Positions 1 through 12,600 of a stretch of DNA of 19,092 nt are shown here, piece by piece. The DNA is from Echinococcus granulosus (lineage: Eukaryota > Platyhelminthes > Cestoda > Cyclophyllidea > Taeniidae): positions 270,512 through 289,603 of the forward strand of contig NW_020170483.1 in the NCBI RefSeq assembly GCF_000524195.1. Direction: 5' to 3'. Every line of letters begins with the position of its first letter. Position 1 is the first letter of the stretch. A model generated the notes under the pieces. The model was not told where the DNA came from, made no database searches, and was given only the letters and a program-made list of their open reading frames with translations. A program made the position numbers and the translations under genes.

Positions 1-554
1 GACTGAGCTTATCGTCCAGTGCATAACATAATGAAACAAAATTATGTCACAAATGATTGCTCCCACCCCAACAAATCATGAGTAACATCTAGGAAGAAAG
101 TTCATAGTTGTTGGTGTACACGTCAAAGGAAAGCGCTTGTCAATTCAACTAAATTTTTCCAGGAGATACTGTTTATCTTTTAACCCAACTCCTCGTTTGT
201 CCTTAAAATGCTTGCGTACACGCGTTTATCCAAGAATGTAGGTCGATCATAATTCGTCCCACGGTTGCAGGGATGTGATGAAATATGCGCAATTTAAATC
301 GCACGCAACTGGCCGTTTGCGTGCTATCCTAGTTAAATGCAACCTGTTTTCGTGCGCGCGTAGAGCCAACTATGATGATGCTACTACTGCTGCCTCTGAG
401 GATCTCCAAGAGACTCAATTTTTCATTCCCATCACCCCACCCTCTTCATCATTCGAGCAGGCTGCGGTGAGCCAATCGGAGTTCAGTGTGGCCAAGGGAA
501 GGCGTATAACCAGATGGGATATGAAAAATTCGTTGGAGAGTTGGCTGAAGCCTA
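1..554 (+). other. 5' flank or 5' untranslated region of the receptor gene
   Basis: No protein-coding feature that I can support. Several upstream ATGs lie between 275 and 540, including the start of a 119-codon frame (275-634) that overlaps exon 1 out of register. If transcription began far upstream, these ATGs would hinder use of the ATG at 555. A pyrimidine-rich stretch at about 420-457 ends in CAG at 458-460 and could be a 3' splice site for a 5' untranslated exon or, in flatworms, a spliced leader. I see no convincing TATA box or other core promoter. Confidence 0.4.
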
Positions 555-678
555 ATGAGCACGAGACGAGTGGCAGGAAAATTGTTTCTCTGTCTTTGCT
601 TGCTGAATGTGGGGATTTTTGCAGAAGAAAATGAGTTCCGTAATAAACGGCACATCACTAAACAGCAATACCTTGTGG
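555..678 (+). CDS. Exon 1: start codon and signal peptide
   Basis: Encodes residues 1-41 plus the first base of codon 42. The ATG at 555 is the first possible start because an in-frame TGA lies at 546-548. The peptide begins with basic residues (Arg4, Arg5, Lys9), followed by a hydrophobic core at 10-22 (LFLCLCLLNVGIF) and a likely signal peptidase site after Ala23 before an acidic EEN. This is the expected layout for the secreted N terminus of an ionotropic glutamate receptor. The donor GTGAGT at 679 leaves phase 1 and joins exon 2 as Gly42, giving the typical GAIF start of the ATD. The Kozak context is weak, with C at -3. A longer frame at 275-634 overlaps this exon in another register and is likely non-coding. 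Confidence 0.85.
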
Positions 679-3600
679 GTGAGTATATTTCAGTTTTCTA
701 TATAAAATTCCATATCTTTAAGGGCCAAGTATAAACACAGCAGTATTTACAGCGATTTTTTGCGTCAATTGACCAATAAAGGTGCCTTTTAAATTAGAAG
801 GTCAAAATTAGGTAGATACTCTTTTGGAAATTCCTAAAAAATTGAAGGAATTAGCAACAAATTTGCGGTACAATGTAGCGGCGTAGGTTTGTGCAGTATT
901 TGCAGATAAAAAGAGAAAAGACAAATTTAACTTTTCTTTTAGAAATTTCGGCAGAGCGTTACACTTTGTTTGCGTTAATTATTTCTCAATTAGACATGTA
1001 TATATCAACTCAAAGACTACTTTTTTCCTACTGAGGGGATGAACATTGTGGTTCTTGGTATTTATTGTCAGCCGATTTGAGGGAAATTAAGAGTGCAGGC
1101 ATTTGAAGGCATAAAAGAGCTCAGCCAATGACGTTGTATCGAAAGGCCAAACGGTAACAAGCTTCAGCTAAGATGAAAGTCGTGGTATATTGTTAAATCA
1201 AACCCACGTGACATTACTTGTGGGCATTTTGCCATAGACAAAAATAGCGCAAAAAGAGTGCACAAGAATTGAAAGAGCCTGAAGTCGAAAAAAAGCCAAG
1301 CTAAATTCAATACAACAAGCAAAAGCCTTATAGGGGAAGGCTTAGAAGGTGATGAAATAAAATAAAGTCAATCCAAGGTCCTTCTACTCCGCCGCCTTCA
1401 TAGTGCCATGAATTTAATGCCGACCCCGAACCGCGTCTCGCAATGCGTAAAATCATTTCATGTGATGTCTTTCCGAAATTAAGGCTGATCTGTATGCTCC
1501 AGCTGGCAAATCTCGCAAGTTAATCAGCCGACAAAGGCGAACTCAACCCTAGACAGAATAAGGGATAATTTTTAGGTGCTCATATCTAGCATGTTTCTTT
1601 TCGTCTCCAATTATTTACCAATTTAGCACCACTTTGCCATCTCGCCATCTGATTTTTGGTATACCTCAATGCAATAACTTCTAATAGCTTGTAGGGCCTT
1701 GCAAAATGTAGGCAACTATTTACGTACTTTTATTGTGAATCATAAATATGACACTTCAGTCATTTGGCAAGATCCTCATCACTGATCTTTGTACAAGTTT
1801 GCTTCTTTGCTGCGGAAACAAACAGAAAAAGATTTTACCCAACTTATTCCCGGGGACTTCAGAAGCATTTGAGGTTCCCTGATTGACTGATACCGGATGG
1901 CGATACTGGCTGTGTTTGCTAGCACTCCCCTACATCTCGGAGTGATACAAAAAAGACACAAACTCGAGGGTTGAGGAATCCTTTGCTTTCACACCAGTCA
2001 CTCCAGGCTGCGGCATTAAGATCCCTATTTTTTCTGCGATAAACACCTCATATTCTGTTTATTGAAGCCATACAACTGTATGAGCTGTTGGGAAAATTTT
2101 ACGAACCCTCATGCTTAAAGTCACAGAGAAAGTAGCGGCTTTTATAATGAAGGCACAGCAGACCCGGAATGGGACCATATTTCGCAAATGTGCGCGCCGG
2201 ACCGAATCTAAACAATAAACTCTGGCATTTGTAGGTAAAGCTTAGCTCTGCTGCCCTCAATCGTTTATTCTTTGAACTTTTCCAAGGGTGACTTGGGGGG
2301 CACTAATTTGGAAATGAAGAAGAGTGTCACCGTAAGTAGATAAGGTTTTAATAGAGGCTGGAGTTTAACGGATATCTCCAGGGTGACCTTTTGGAGGCCT
2401 AAATTTATAAAAATAATACAAGTGACCTTGAAAAAAGCATAAAGAAGCTAACTAGACGTTTCATTTACTAGTCATGTTAATGTTACTTTGCTCCGATCAT
2501 TTCCAGGTGCAATCTTCCAAATCGACGCTCGCAATACCACTGAGTACAATGCCTTTAGGAGCTACCCCAATTCGGCGTCTTTATTGTGGCAGAACTTCCA
2601 GATCAAGGAGAAAATTGTTCATGTGAAAGACGCCCACGACAGTTTTCAGATGGCCAGTGCAAGTTAGTCGTCACTTTTTACTTGACACTCCAATACCCCT
2701 ATTACACAGAATCTGTCGAAATTAGGCCGGTTTTACCTCATTACTACTGTTTATGGCTTAGTTAATGGAATCAGCAGAACTAGAGATGTACTTCACAGTA
2801 TGTTGAATAGTATGTTTGACATGGTGATTGAGTTAGATAACATAACGGCATTAAAAGTAAACACAGTGGTGCAAAAAAAGTGGCATCAAGCTTCGAGCTT
2901 CCAATTGGACCCCAGGAATAAAAGTGAAAGTAAAATGCCAGCCAAGATATGCTCTACGATAGCCTTCACTTCAGTAAGGAGCTTGGGTATTTGTTTTCAA
3001 GGTTGGGACCAGTATAGTGCCGTGATTGAAAATGATAGGGATTTGGAGAGTAAAGGAGAAGAGACAAATGCGCAAACGGAAAAGCGGTAGCTTGTCTGGT
3101 AGCGCCTCCTCCAAGCACACCTGTGCATGGGCAAATGTTGGACAACAGTAGATCAGAAATCTGTCAGGTTGCCGCTAAGGCAAGCAAAATGCTGTAGCTC
3201 TTACCACCACGCTGTCCGGATCCATTGAGAAGTGGGGGCCTGAGATGGTAATACACCTCAAACACCCTTAAAATGTTATCACGTTTGATTTGTTACGTAA
3301 TTTAAACTTATCGGAACACCTTTTCTACTATCGGATCACTCTCTATCCCAAGTTTCCAGGTTACTTCTTCATTCGCGGCAGATTACACCAAATTTCGGTT
3401 GATATCTATCAACTGAATTTAACTCAAAATTGAGCCGAAAAACTTTTCAGAAAGACCAAAACTTAGCGAATCGGTGAGGAGAGCGATGCACAAATTCATA
3501 GCTTACAGTTCGACGAAACTTAAAAAGTGAGAAAATTTGCAATAAAAGTGTGATATGGAAGGGATACTGCCAATTTCCCCATTTCCAAGCCATGACAACA

Positions 3601-6600
3601 ACTCTTTCTTGGAATTCGCACCAGACAGAAACACGATCGCATGCCAAATGGGTTGAGATCGAACCGGATCAGCAAGGGCTTGGCGCTTTCTCTTTCAGGG
3701 GCAGTGCGTTCAATGGAAGAGGGATTTGTAGTAACCTTTTTTATGGTTAGTAAAGGGTGATTGGTTGTGACGGTAATAAACAGGTAAAATCTTATTCACT
3801 CACTTATATAAAGCCCATTGCCTTTGGGGGCAAGAAGCAAAGTCTAGGCCTTAGCCGCCTCCATTTTAAACTCACTTGGCCTTCCTACTTGGCAGGTGTT
3901 GGGGCAATCGTCCTCATTTGATGTTGATAATGATGACCGTGGGGTGGCATCTTTCTCCCATTAAAGCTTTCCATGAAATTGTGCTGGTTTGAAAGAATAT
4001 TCCCTTTTATTAGCAATTCTGAAATAAGTTTCTCGTCCACATCATTGAATGGATATATTTCAAATTTAAATATTTGGTCATCAGATATGTGAAATATTCT
4101 GTTCTCAGTCCATCAAATACACGTATACACACAGAGAGAGAACCACACATGGCATGCATGATCTTGTAGTGATGGGGTAATGTGTCTCGGAAGTATGGAG
4201 TGGGTAGTGAATCACTTTGAGACAACCTGTGACACTCGTTGGCTTAGCAAACCTAAAAATGCTAAAATCTACTCAGGCATCCAATCAGCAGACAGCCTCA
4301 AAGGCACGAATAACAACTTGACGGTTTTACAAGCTTATTGTCACTAGCTGTCAATACATGTGCGACTTATTTGTCAGTCTTCCTCTACAGCCTATTCAAT
4401 TGATATGAGCGTCATCGAATGCCACAAAAAGATGTTTTGACGCCTTAGCCAAAAGCGGAGCATTTTTTTAAAAAAAAATTGTAAATTGTTCAAACCCTTT
4501 GTACGGAAGGCATCTACTGCTACATCTTCAAATGTTGGACAATAAATGCGTCGAGACACTTCTGGGGTCTGGAAACTGAGCCGAAATCGGTTAGTAAAGA
4601 AAGCAGACTTAAGTTACGTCAATCTTAACAGATATTTAGCTTGAAGTTAGTGAAAATGAACCGTATCTATACTCTAACAAACAATTACTAAAATCCACTC
4701 AAACATTTTTAGGCATATGATTTGAATGTATTTAATTAAAAAATCCTAAATATTGAGCAAAACTTCATCCAAACATTGTCTTAACTCATTTTAACAACTT
4801 TGCGGACCAACACGGAATTTAGCCTATACCTATGAACCTTAAGAGAGACCTCGCTACTGAAATCAATTTCATCGGCTAAATTAATTTTTTACTCTATCTC
4901 CAGTCTGTGAGTTGGTGGCAGAGGGTGTTGTGGCCATCTTTGCTCCAGTGTACCCAGAAACCTTAACCATCGTCAAGTCCATGACAACGCAACATCGCGT
5001 CCTCTTCTTTACCACGACTGACGCGCACCACTTCGGAATTGCGACGTCAGACCTCAGTAGTAGTGCAGCAAACATCGTGAAGCTACGACCGCTGAAAGCG
5101 CCTGCCATGCTGGATTTTATGTTGCACTCGGAGTGGGAGGACATACTCTATCTTTACGAGTCAGAGGAAGGTTCGTTTACCACTTTTCAAAAGGCAGTTA
5201 GGGTGTGTGGCAAACAAATTGAATTAAAGCATACCTTATGTATGTTGAGATTGGAGTAAAGGGGGTGTAGATGATTAAGCATTACCACCTACCTCCAAGA
5301 CACTCTGAATGTTTGATTAGTGGGGCTGATTCACTTCAAAATGAATAAAGATGAAATTACCACAGGGAAGAGATTTACTAATCCAGTGGGAGTGGATTGA
5401 GAAAGATTTGTGTGTAAGATGTTTCGTTGGGGCAGGTAATATTTTTGAACTCTGCACAGTTTATAAGAAATCATTGCAGCTAGCTATACTGAAAATAGCA
5501 CCATCATTAATGCAGATCCCTTAACTCCTCTCTTGAGTCCTGGTGGTTTGATTGTCCACATTGCATTAGATTGAATGTCTAGCATATGCAACTTTTGGCA
5601 TTTATTTTTGACCCTGAAGGGCAGATTATCTTTCCCTGTGGGTATTAAGCAAGAAAAACAACTTATTTACTAAAAATTCTGCCTTCTGCACATTATTTTC
5701 TAACAAAATAATCATCATAAGCAATAGAAGCATCTAATCTCACCTGAAAATAATTTCTTAGGTTAAAGGTCAAACCATACGTAACAAAGAGCATATTTCC
5801 TTTAGTAGAGGTCTCTTTTAGTATGAAAGAGTACCCTTTATTCAAGTTTCTTCTGATTTCCTCTTGCCTTAAATAGCTATATCAGAAAACGTTAGTTAAA
5901 AAAAGTGAGAAATAAGCTTTGAGCCTGTCTGCCTTGAGGATGGAGGTTGAGGCATTAATTTTGTGGATTTAGATAACTTAAATAACTGGATTTTCTTGGT
6001 GTCACAAACAAAGATTAATATATCACACGTAAAAAGATCTTCAGGAAATTCCTACCCTAAACGCGTTTTTTCAGTAATTTGGTGCCTCATAGATACCTCG
6101 ACTTGTCAAAACGCTAGGAAATGTCAGAATTTCGTTATTCGACAGCTCAGTAACCATTTTTTGCTATGGTAGTAAGTTTTAGGTCTCCTCCGTTTCGGCG
6201 TGATATTTATTTCCACCTCTTCAAGCTTTCATTAATGACTAAACTTTCTTTTACGACATGAAGCCTTGACTTCCAACCAGACCTGCTTCAGGGAAAATAA
6301 ATGTCCACCAATTTTGCTCTGCGAAACACAAACCTGCTCATTTTAAATGTCCACAGTGCTTCATTTACAAACCGCCCCATTTACAATATTTTACATCTCA
6401 TGTATTTATTCGATACACTTTTAAAAGAAAAAAATTAGGAAGATATACGCTTAAATATATTTGAGGCAATTCGAATAGTGGTAAAAAGTGGAAGTGGGAT
6501 GAGGGACATCTTACTTGTGATCGACCACAAGACAGATCTGAAGTGGAACAAATGCTCACCACCTTTCCTTGATTTTTTCTTTTTAAGCCACTTACCGACT

Positions 6601-9600
6601 TCGATGGATTCTTGAAAAAGCCATCAAACGCTCACCTACCTTTACCGTCGACTTTCGACAGCTTCAATGGAGTCCAGAGGCCTCAGCTGTGGGCGAAGAA
6701 GCTGGTAGAGAAGGCGGTAAATCCACTGGCCTGCACCAGTATGTGAACTCACGCACTAACACTTTCCACCGCAAGTCCATCCTTGTGGATCTGTCGAAGC
6801 GAGAGAGCACAGAGAAACTCATCTCTGCAATTGGATCCATTATGCCTCAGCGCGCTGATTTACACTTCCTCATTGTTGGTGGGGTAAGTGATTAACACTT
6901 ACAGTCAAGCAGGAAAGTAAGTTCCTTCAAGGATGAATTACCGATTTTTATTTTGCAAACAACCAGACTTTGTCATCCGCAGTAAGTGGAAGAAGGTTAT
7001 GGTGAACAGGGAGCTTTGAAAAGGAAACCGCTTCACTAATACTTGAGCAGTTATGGACCGACTCGTTTAAACATAAACATTCTTTCTAAAGGTGGGAAGT
7101 CTTTACTATTATTCTCAAGGGCTTATCTCACACCACTGTCACTAATTTGACCCCAATGTTGTGAACGAAAGGGTAAAAGGTGGTGGGAATCTTGAAGTAG
7201 GATGATGTGGGTGGCACGGATAGCAAGCCATACAGTCGACATGAAGACTGCTTTCGTAGAGGAAGAAAGTGCTCCCTGAACAAACACAAGATTCCCGTTT
7301 ACTTGCATCACACAACAAAACCAGGTTGGAAGACAATTTATCAGTTACTTTTTGAATTTGGAACAGGTTGCAAATCGCTTGCAGTAACCCTCTTTCCAAG
7401 GTTAGTTAGAAGGTGACTTTGTGGCGCCCCGAGTCTTTTCCAAAGTGGTAGGTCAGAACACATATTACTGAAGTATAGGAGGTTTAAAGGGCAACTCGGG
7501 ATGCGTTTTTAAATTTTCTTTTTACGAAGAGCCGAATGTAATTTCCACTTTAATTGGGAATGTTGCAAAACTATTGACATCCTGACACTGGCCTAGGTAA
7601 AATTATTGTTTACTTTGTTCAAGTAAACAGCTCTTGTGCCAGATTAAAACGCAAAAGGAAAAAAAGACCATAAAGTGCATATGGGGACAAGACGATTTAT
7701 GAAATTTAGTGAGTGATTTGGTGATTTTATTTGTCATTTTGCTAAAAAAGGATAGCTTTACAGGGATTATAAATAACTTTAGGCCCTCATTATTGAGTAT
7801 TTTACTTTGCCACAGGTAAAAATTGACGCAGTTTGTTCTATTTTGCCAAAAAGAGGCACAAGAGGGGCCGAGATAGTCTATTTGCAACCTCAGAGGCGGC
7901 AGGGGGAAAGAGGTGTCAAAACAATTGGACTAATCAGATATAACATGCAAAAGAGAAACTTGTGCAGAAGGAATTTATCAGGGGAGGAAATCTTGGTTGG
8001 CGTTTTACCGCAAGGCCGACTTGAATGACTCAACTGACAATTTCCGTAAAAAGAAATCACCCTTTTGATGCTGAAAATGGTGAGATGTCTCAACTCTTAT
8101 TTACCAAAGAACGACCCACCGATCCAGCTGAGTAACATGCCGGTTTTGTAAAGAAGACTTTATATTCAATCCGCCAATTTTTTTTTGGGCATTGAGCTGG
8201 TTTACAATCCTTGTCAGTCGTAGGTTACTATCTGCTTATTTAACATCCGGTCTCTTTACCCTACTTGTTGGGAGCTGTATCCCATCCCGAAGGACGCATA
8301 AAGGTCGCTCGCCATCTGGATCCGATAATATAAAGCGGCGAAGTCTCCAGACCGCAGCCTAGGCATCACTCTTGAAGTGTCTGATCTGGCTGCCAAGGTC
8401 TAGACGTGAACTACTAAAGTGTGACAGCCACACGTCACAATCTCAACCGGAAATCGAGCGAGATAACAGCTACAGAGGTCTTAGTTTGAAGTACACCCAG
8501 AGCACGAAGTGGTTGCGTGTCCCTTGGCATACTGAAGTACACGGAGGATGCCAACCCTCGAAAATACATGCCATTTCGAAGGATGTTAAGTAGAGCTGGA
8601 GAGTATTAGCAAATGTAAGGTGCAATCAGGAGTTCAGGGAGAAAGCGAACAGTAAATGCTTCTAATGGGTGGGGGGGGGATAAGATTAAACCATAACATG
8701 TAGAACTTCAAAGGAGAAACGTATTTTTGTAGTTGTAAACATTCCCGACAGCCCACTTTCATGGTCACGTATATCTGACGATGCTTAATGGTTCGCTGCC
8801 ATATTTCATTGTTTCCCAAAAATAAAACCATCTACGCTTTTATTTGCCAGAGAGTACACGTCTTCATTTTGTTGCTAGGACATAATGCGCATCAATGACA
8901 GTTCTTTGCAATTCGGTGGCATCAATATGACAGCCCTGGCTGACATGGACTTCGATGCGGTGGCGTTGAAGAGTTACAAGGCTGAACTGAATCCACGCGC
9001 TCGTTTGGCCGATATGACAAATGGAAATCTTTCGGTGAGGCATTTTCTGTACTCTTGAACTGCAGTTTGTTATTGAAGGTAGAACATACACAAGTAATTA
9101 GTTTTTTATAATTTGATCTATAAAATAATGCCCGAATTTGCAGAGGAAAATAGGATTCCCTAGTATGCTATTTATCCAGTCCGTTGAAAGATAAATTTAA
9201 AAGCCTTGTTTGTTAAAACACTTGTTACTACTCCTCTCAAAGGAAAATGTGAGGAACCTTTTGCTGTAAAATGCTTAATTTTACTGCGTGGGTTGTATTA
9301 GCTTAAATTTTTAAATTAACAACTATATAGGCATGAATTGGATGACTTGAAGTTTTATCTTGCTATAAAGGTTGCAATGGAGGAACACATCTCAGCAGTT
9401 CCTCACATTTGTCTTTAGGCCTGACCTGTTTCTGTTGGGCAGATCTACAACACCATTCTTGGACAGCGGAATCAGACCCTCCTAACTAACGTATTTCCTG
9501 TGCTCGCAACAAATGTCCTAGATTTCTGTGTCAGTCTGGACACATTTGAAAACCTTTTAGACTTCGCCTAATTTTAGAATGACGCCGCACTGATCATTGA

Positions 9601-12600
9601 TGGAATGAAAAGTCTTGTTCAAGCTCTACGACTTCTCAATGAGGACACATATGCAAATCGCTTAAACAAACCTGGTCTCCATAACAATGATGAAACCCCT
9701 TCTGCTGGAAATCTGCCTTGTCAACCAACCTCACCGCCATCGTTCACTGCTCCACAAATTATGGAGAGGTTACAGCAGGTTATTATTTGGGGACATTGCT
9801 TACTTATTATTTATAAGTAGAAAAATATTTTGACGTGTTTTCCACAGTGAAGTCTTAATACTACAGACCGGATAAATCACTCGGAAGTCCATTTTTAACA
9901 CTAATTCGAAATTTTGGTGGAGCATAAGTCTAAAAGTGGTTTTTAGAACTGCCTTAGTCATCCTCTTAAAAATTAACAAACGTTCCTATTCAATGCTTTA
10001 TTAGTTGACTTTCCTTAGACGCAAATAAATGTTCGAGGGCTTGGAGTCACCGTGGGTACTTAAGAAACGTCAGTACTCCACGTCTCCAGAGGCATGAGTG
10101 CATGCACTCTCCAACACTCACAACCACATTACATCTGTTGTGACAGTAACAGCATTCGTCCTGCAGTCGCTTTTCTAGGTGCCCCTGCTCACAGACATGC
10201 ATGCGTAGCAGTTCGTAACAAGCTGCTCTGGTCAGTCCCCATACATGAATTTTATCTTATTGACTGCACATTGCCACCGAAGTTCTTAAAAAATAGACGC
10301 CTAGGACTGTAGAGACAAAATTCTCGATCGTAGTGATGCTCAACCTTCCAATCTTTTCATTTGTGTGCCTTATTCAAAAGAAACCAAGAGTGCAAGCTTT
10401 TCCCTTTTATAAGTCCTTTCATGGCCTATTTCCGTGGTTTAGTTTTACTAATAAACGACTGTACATTAGACACTACTAAGTGTACCATATTTCACTGTTT
10501 TTAGATAGTGTTTGCTGGCCTCACAGGGAATATGAGCATCAGCAGAAGTGGGTTCAGAGATGCCTATGCCTTTGACATCTGGGGCGCCAAAATGAAGCAG
10601 TCTTTTTCAAAGGTGAGTTCACATATTTAGGCTTATTAAACAATGGCCGCCAAACTAGGACCTGTTAGTAGTTGAACACCTGCGAGCAGGCAAGCTTTCA
10701 TACAGAAAGATTTGTCAGTGTGGCTTTACGGTTCCCGACCATTCATGGTACTCGATCTCCATCTAGCATTTCAAATTATGCCTTTCCTCTGTTCACTACC
10801 CCTACCAAAGGGTCTAAATCTTCCTCAGTTTCACCATGTAATAGGTTTTTTTGCCGACTGGAGTCTTTTACATCCACTGAACTACAACTTGTGCACCGAC
10901 TATTAAACGTAGGAAGCATGCATAAGGTGCCACTGGATGTAACACCGCCACGGTTGCATACCTTTTCTATCGGTGAAAAACTACAGGTCCCGGATCAACT
11001 TGAGCATGTCTTGCCACTCTTTAATGAAGAAGTGACTTTTACTAAATGCCAAAATATTTTTCGGGTACTTATGACAAAACATTTACATTTAAGTCATTGA
11101 AATGTGAATGAGATTATGCCTTGACACCTTAGTGACTTGGCAAATACATACCACATAGCACCAGTTTCGGCTCAGTTTTAATTAAATATATAGCAGCGAC
11201 AAGAGTGAAAAGAATGGAGTAGTTCTTTTTATTTGGAAGCAAATTTCTTTCCTTTGCTAAAAAGGACTATGATTAAGTCACGTTTTGAAACCATTAAATG
11301 CTTTAAGAAGATGCTTTCAACAATTTACGAACTCTAGTAATGCTGCTCAAATCAGCCGCAAGCAGATTCGAAGCACAATCGTCTACCCTTAAATACCTGT
11401 TGCCAAAACTACAAATCCTATGTAATGCATTACTAAGCCCAAAGTGCAAACAATAAAGGGGATATTCAAATAGAGTTTTCAACTGGCGTGGATGTAAGTA
11501 GACAATGGAGGAGGAGGAGGAGGAGGAGAGGGAGGTGAAGGCTTACTCAGCTTTACATCTGAACTCCTCATTTGGCCACTCCTGCACGGACAATCGGTCA
11601 TGAGTATGCCTGACAGCCTTGATGCCCAAATGCCTGGCCGAAGGATCCAAAGGTCTAAGCTCAACATCCGGTTTGTTGCCATGAAAAAGGGAACAGATTT
11701 AAAAGCATCTAGAAGGCAATTCATCCCAAAAAGACCAGCCACGAAGTTTGTTAAGTTGGAGTCAAAGACTTTAGTTATTGGTTTTTATTTCAAAAAAGCT
11801 ACCCTAAATTCGAGAATTGGAAAAACTTCTTGCCTATTTACTTTGAATAAACAAATCTGTAGCCGTAAAGCGAAATTATTTGATTTAATACGTTGGCAGC
11901 CATCGAAGGTAAAGCTAAGAGGCAAATCAACTCTTGACAGGTAGTAAATTAGGTTGGTGAAGTAGTTAATACATTTTTTTGAAATGAGATCTTACCATGC
12001 CTGACAATTTTTTTCTTATTTCAGTTGGGAGAGTGGAATTCCCAAGATGGTATTGTGATGAAAGTCCCCACGGATAAGAACGATTTGGAGGCTGGTGTGG
12101 ATCATAACAAGGTGCGAATTGTCTCCAGCATTTTGGTAAGAATTTACACAACTCCTGCATCTGTTTACTGCCTAATAAATGTAAAATTATTACTAACCAG
12201 CCACCCTAAGTGTTAGGTGTTGAGATACAAACCCGTAATAGATTGTGTGGCTTTCAATTTAGGTGGGAAATTTGGGGGTTGTAACGTTTTTATGGCATTC
12301 AGGTGAAGGAAAAGTTGGTTCGGTTTTCGGTAAAGCTCGTGGCAACAACTGGTTGCTGCTCATTTTGTTGTGGCCTGTCAAGATTCTCATGTCCTAAAGT
12401 GATGTTTATACTGCTTTACTAACGTACCATCAAAAGCAAGTGGTTTAATGTGGTTTTGGTGATGGAACTTTTAGCAGCATGAGGATGAGGAAGATTACCC
12501 GTTATTGGTCATGAAGGCGGCTAACGTGTCAAGAACCGTCGGTGATGATAAACGTAGATGGTGAAATACCTAAAAAATGTCCAAAGTAATTTATAATTTC

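Noticed and set aside
275..634. 119-codon + frame before intron 1
   Set aside because: No domain is recognisable, and it overlaps the signal-peptide exon in another register. Only the frame from 555 joins exon 2 in phase.
2800..3090. 96-codon + frame in intron 2
   Set aside because: No receptor similarity, no signal or membrane segment, and the exon 2-3 join is already seamless without it.
4463..4478. T7A9 run, considered as a terminator or poly(A) tail of a retrocopy
   Set aside because: No processed coding sequence or target-site duplication was seen next to it, and it lies within a normal intron.
7123..7416. Overlapping open frames on both strands in intron 4
   Set aside because: Mirror-image frames over the same bases without recognisable domains; most likely chance.
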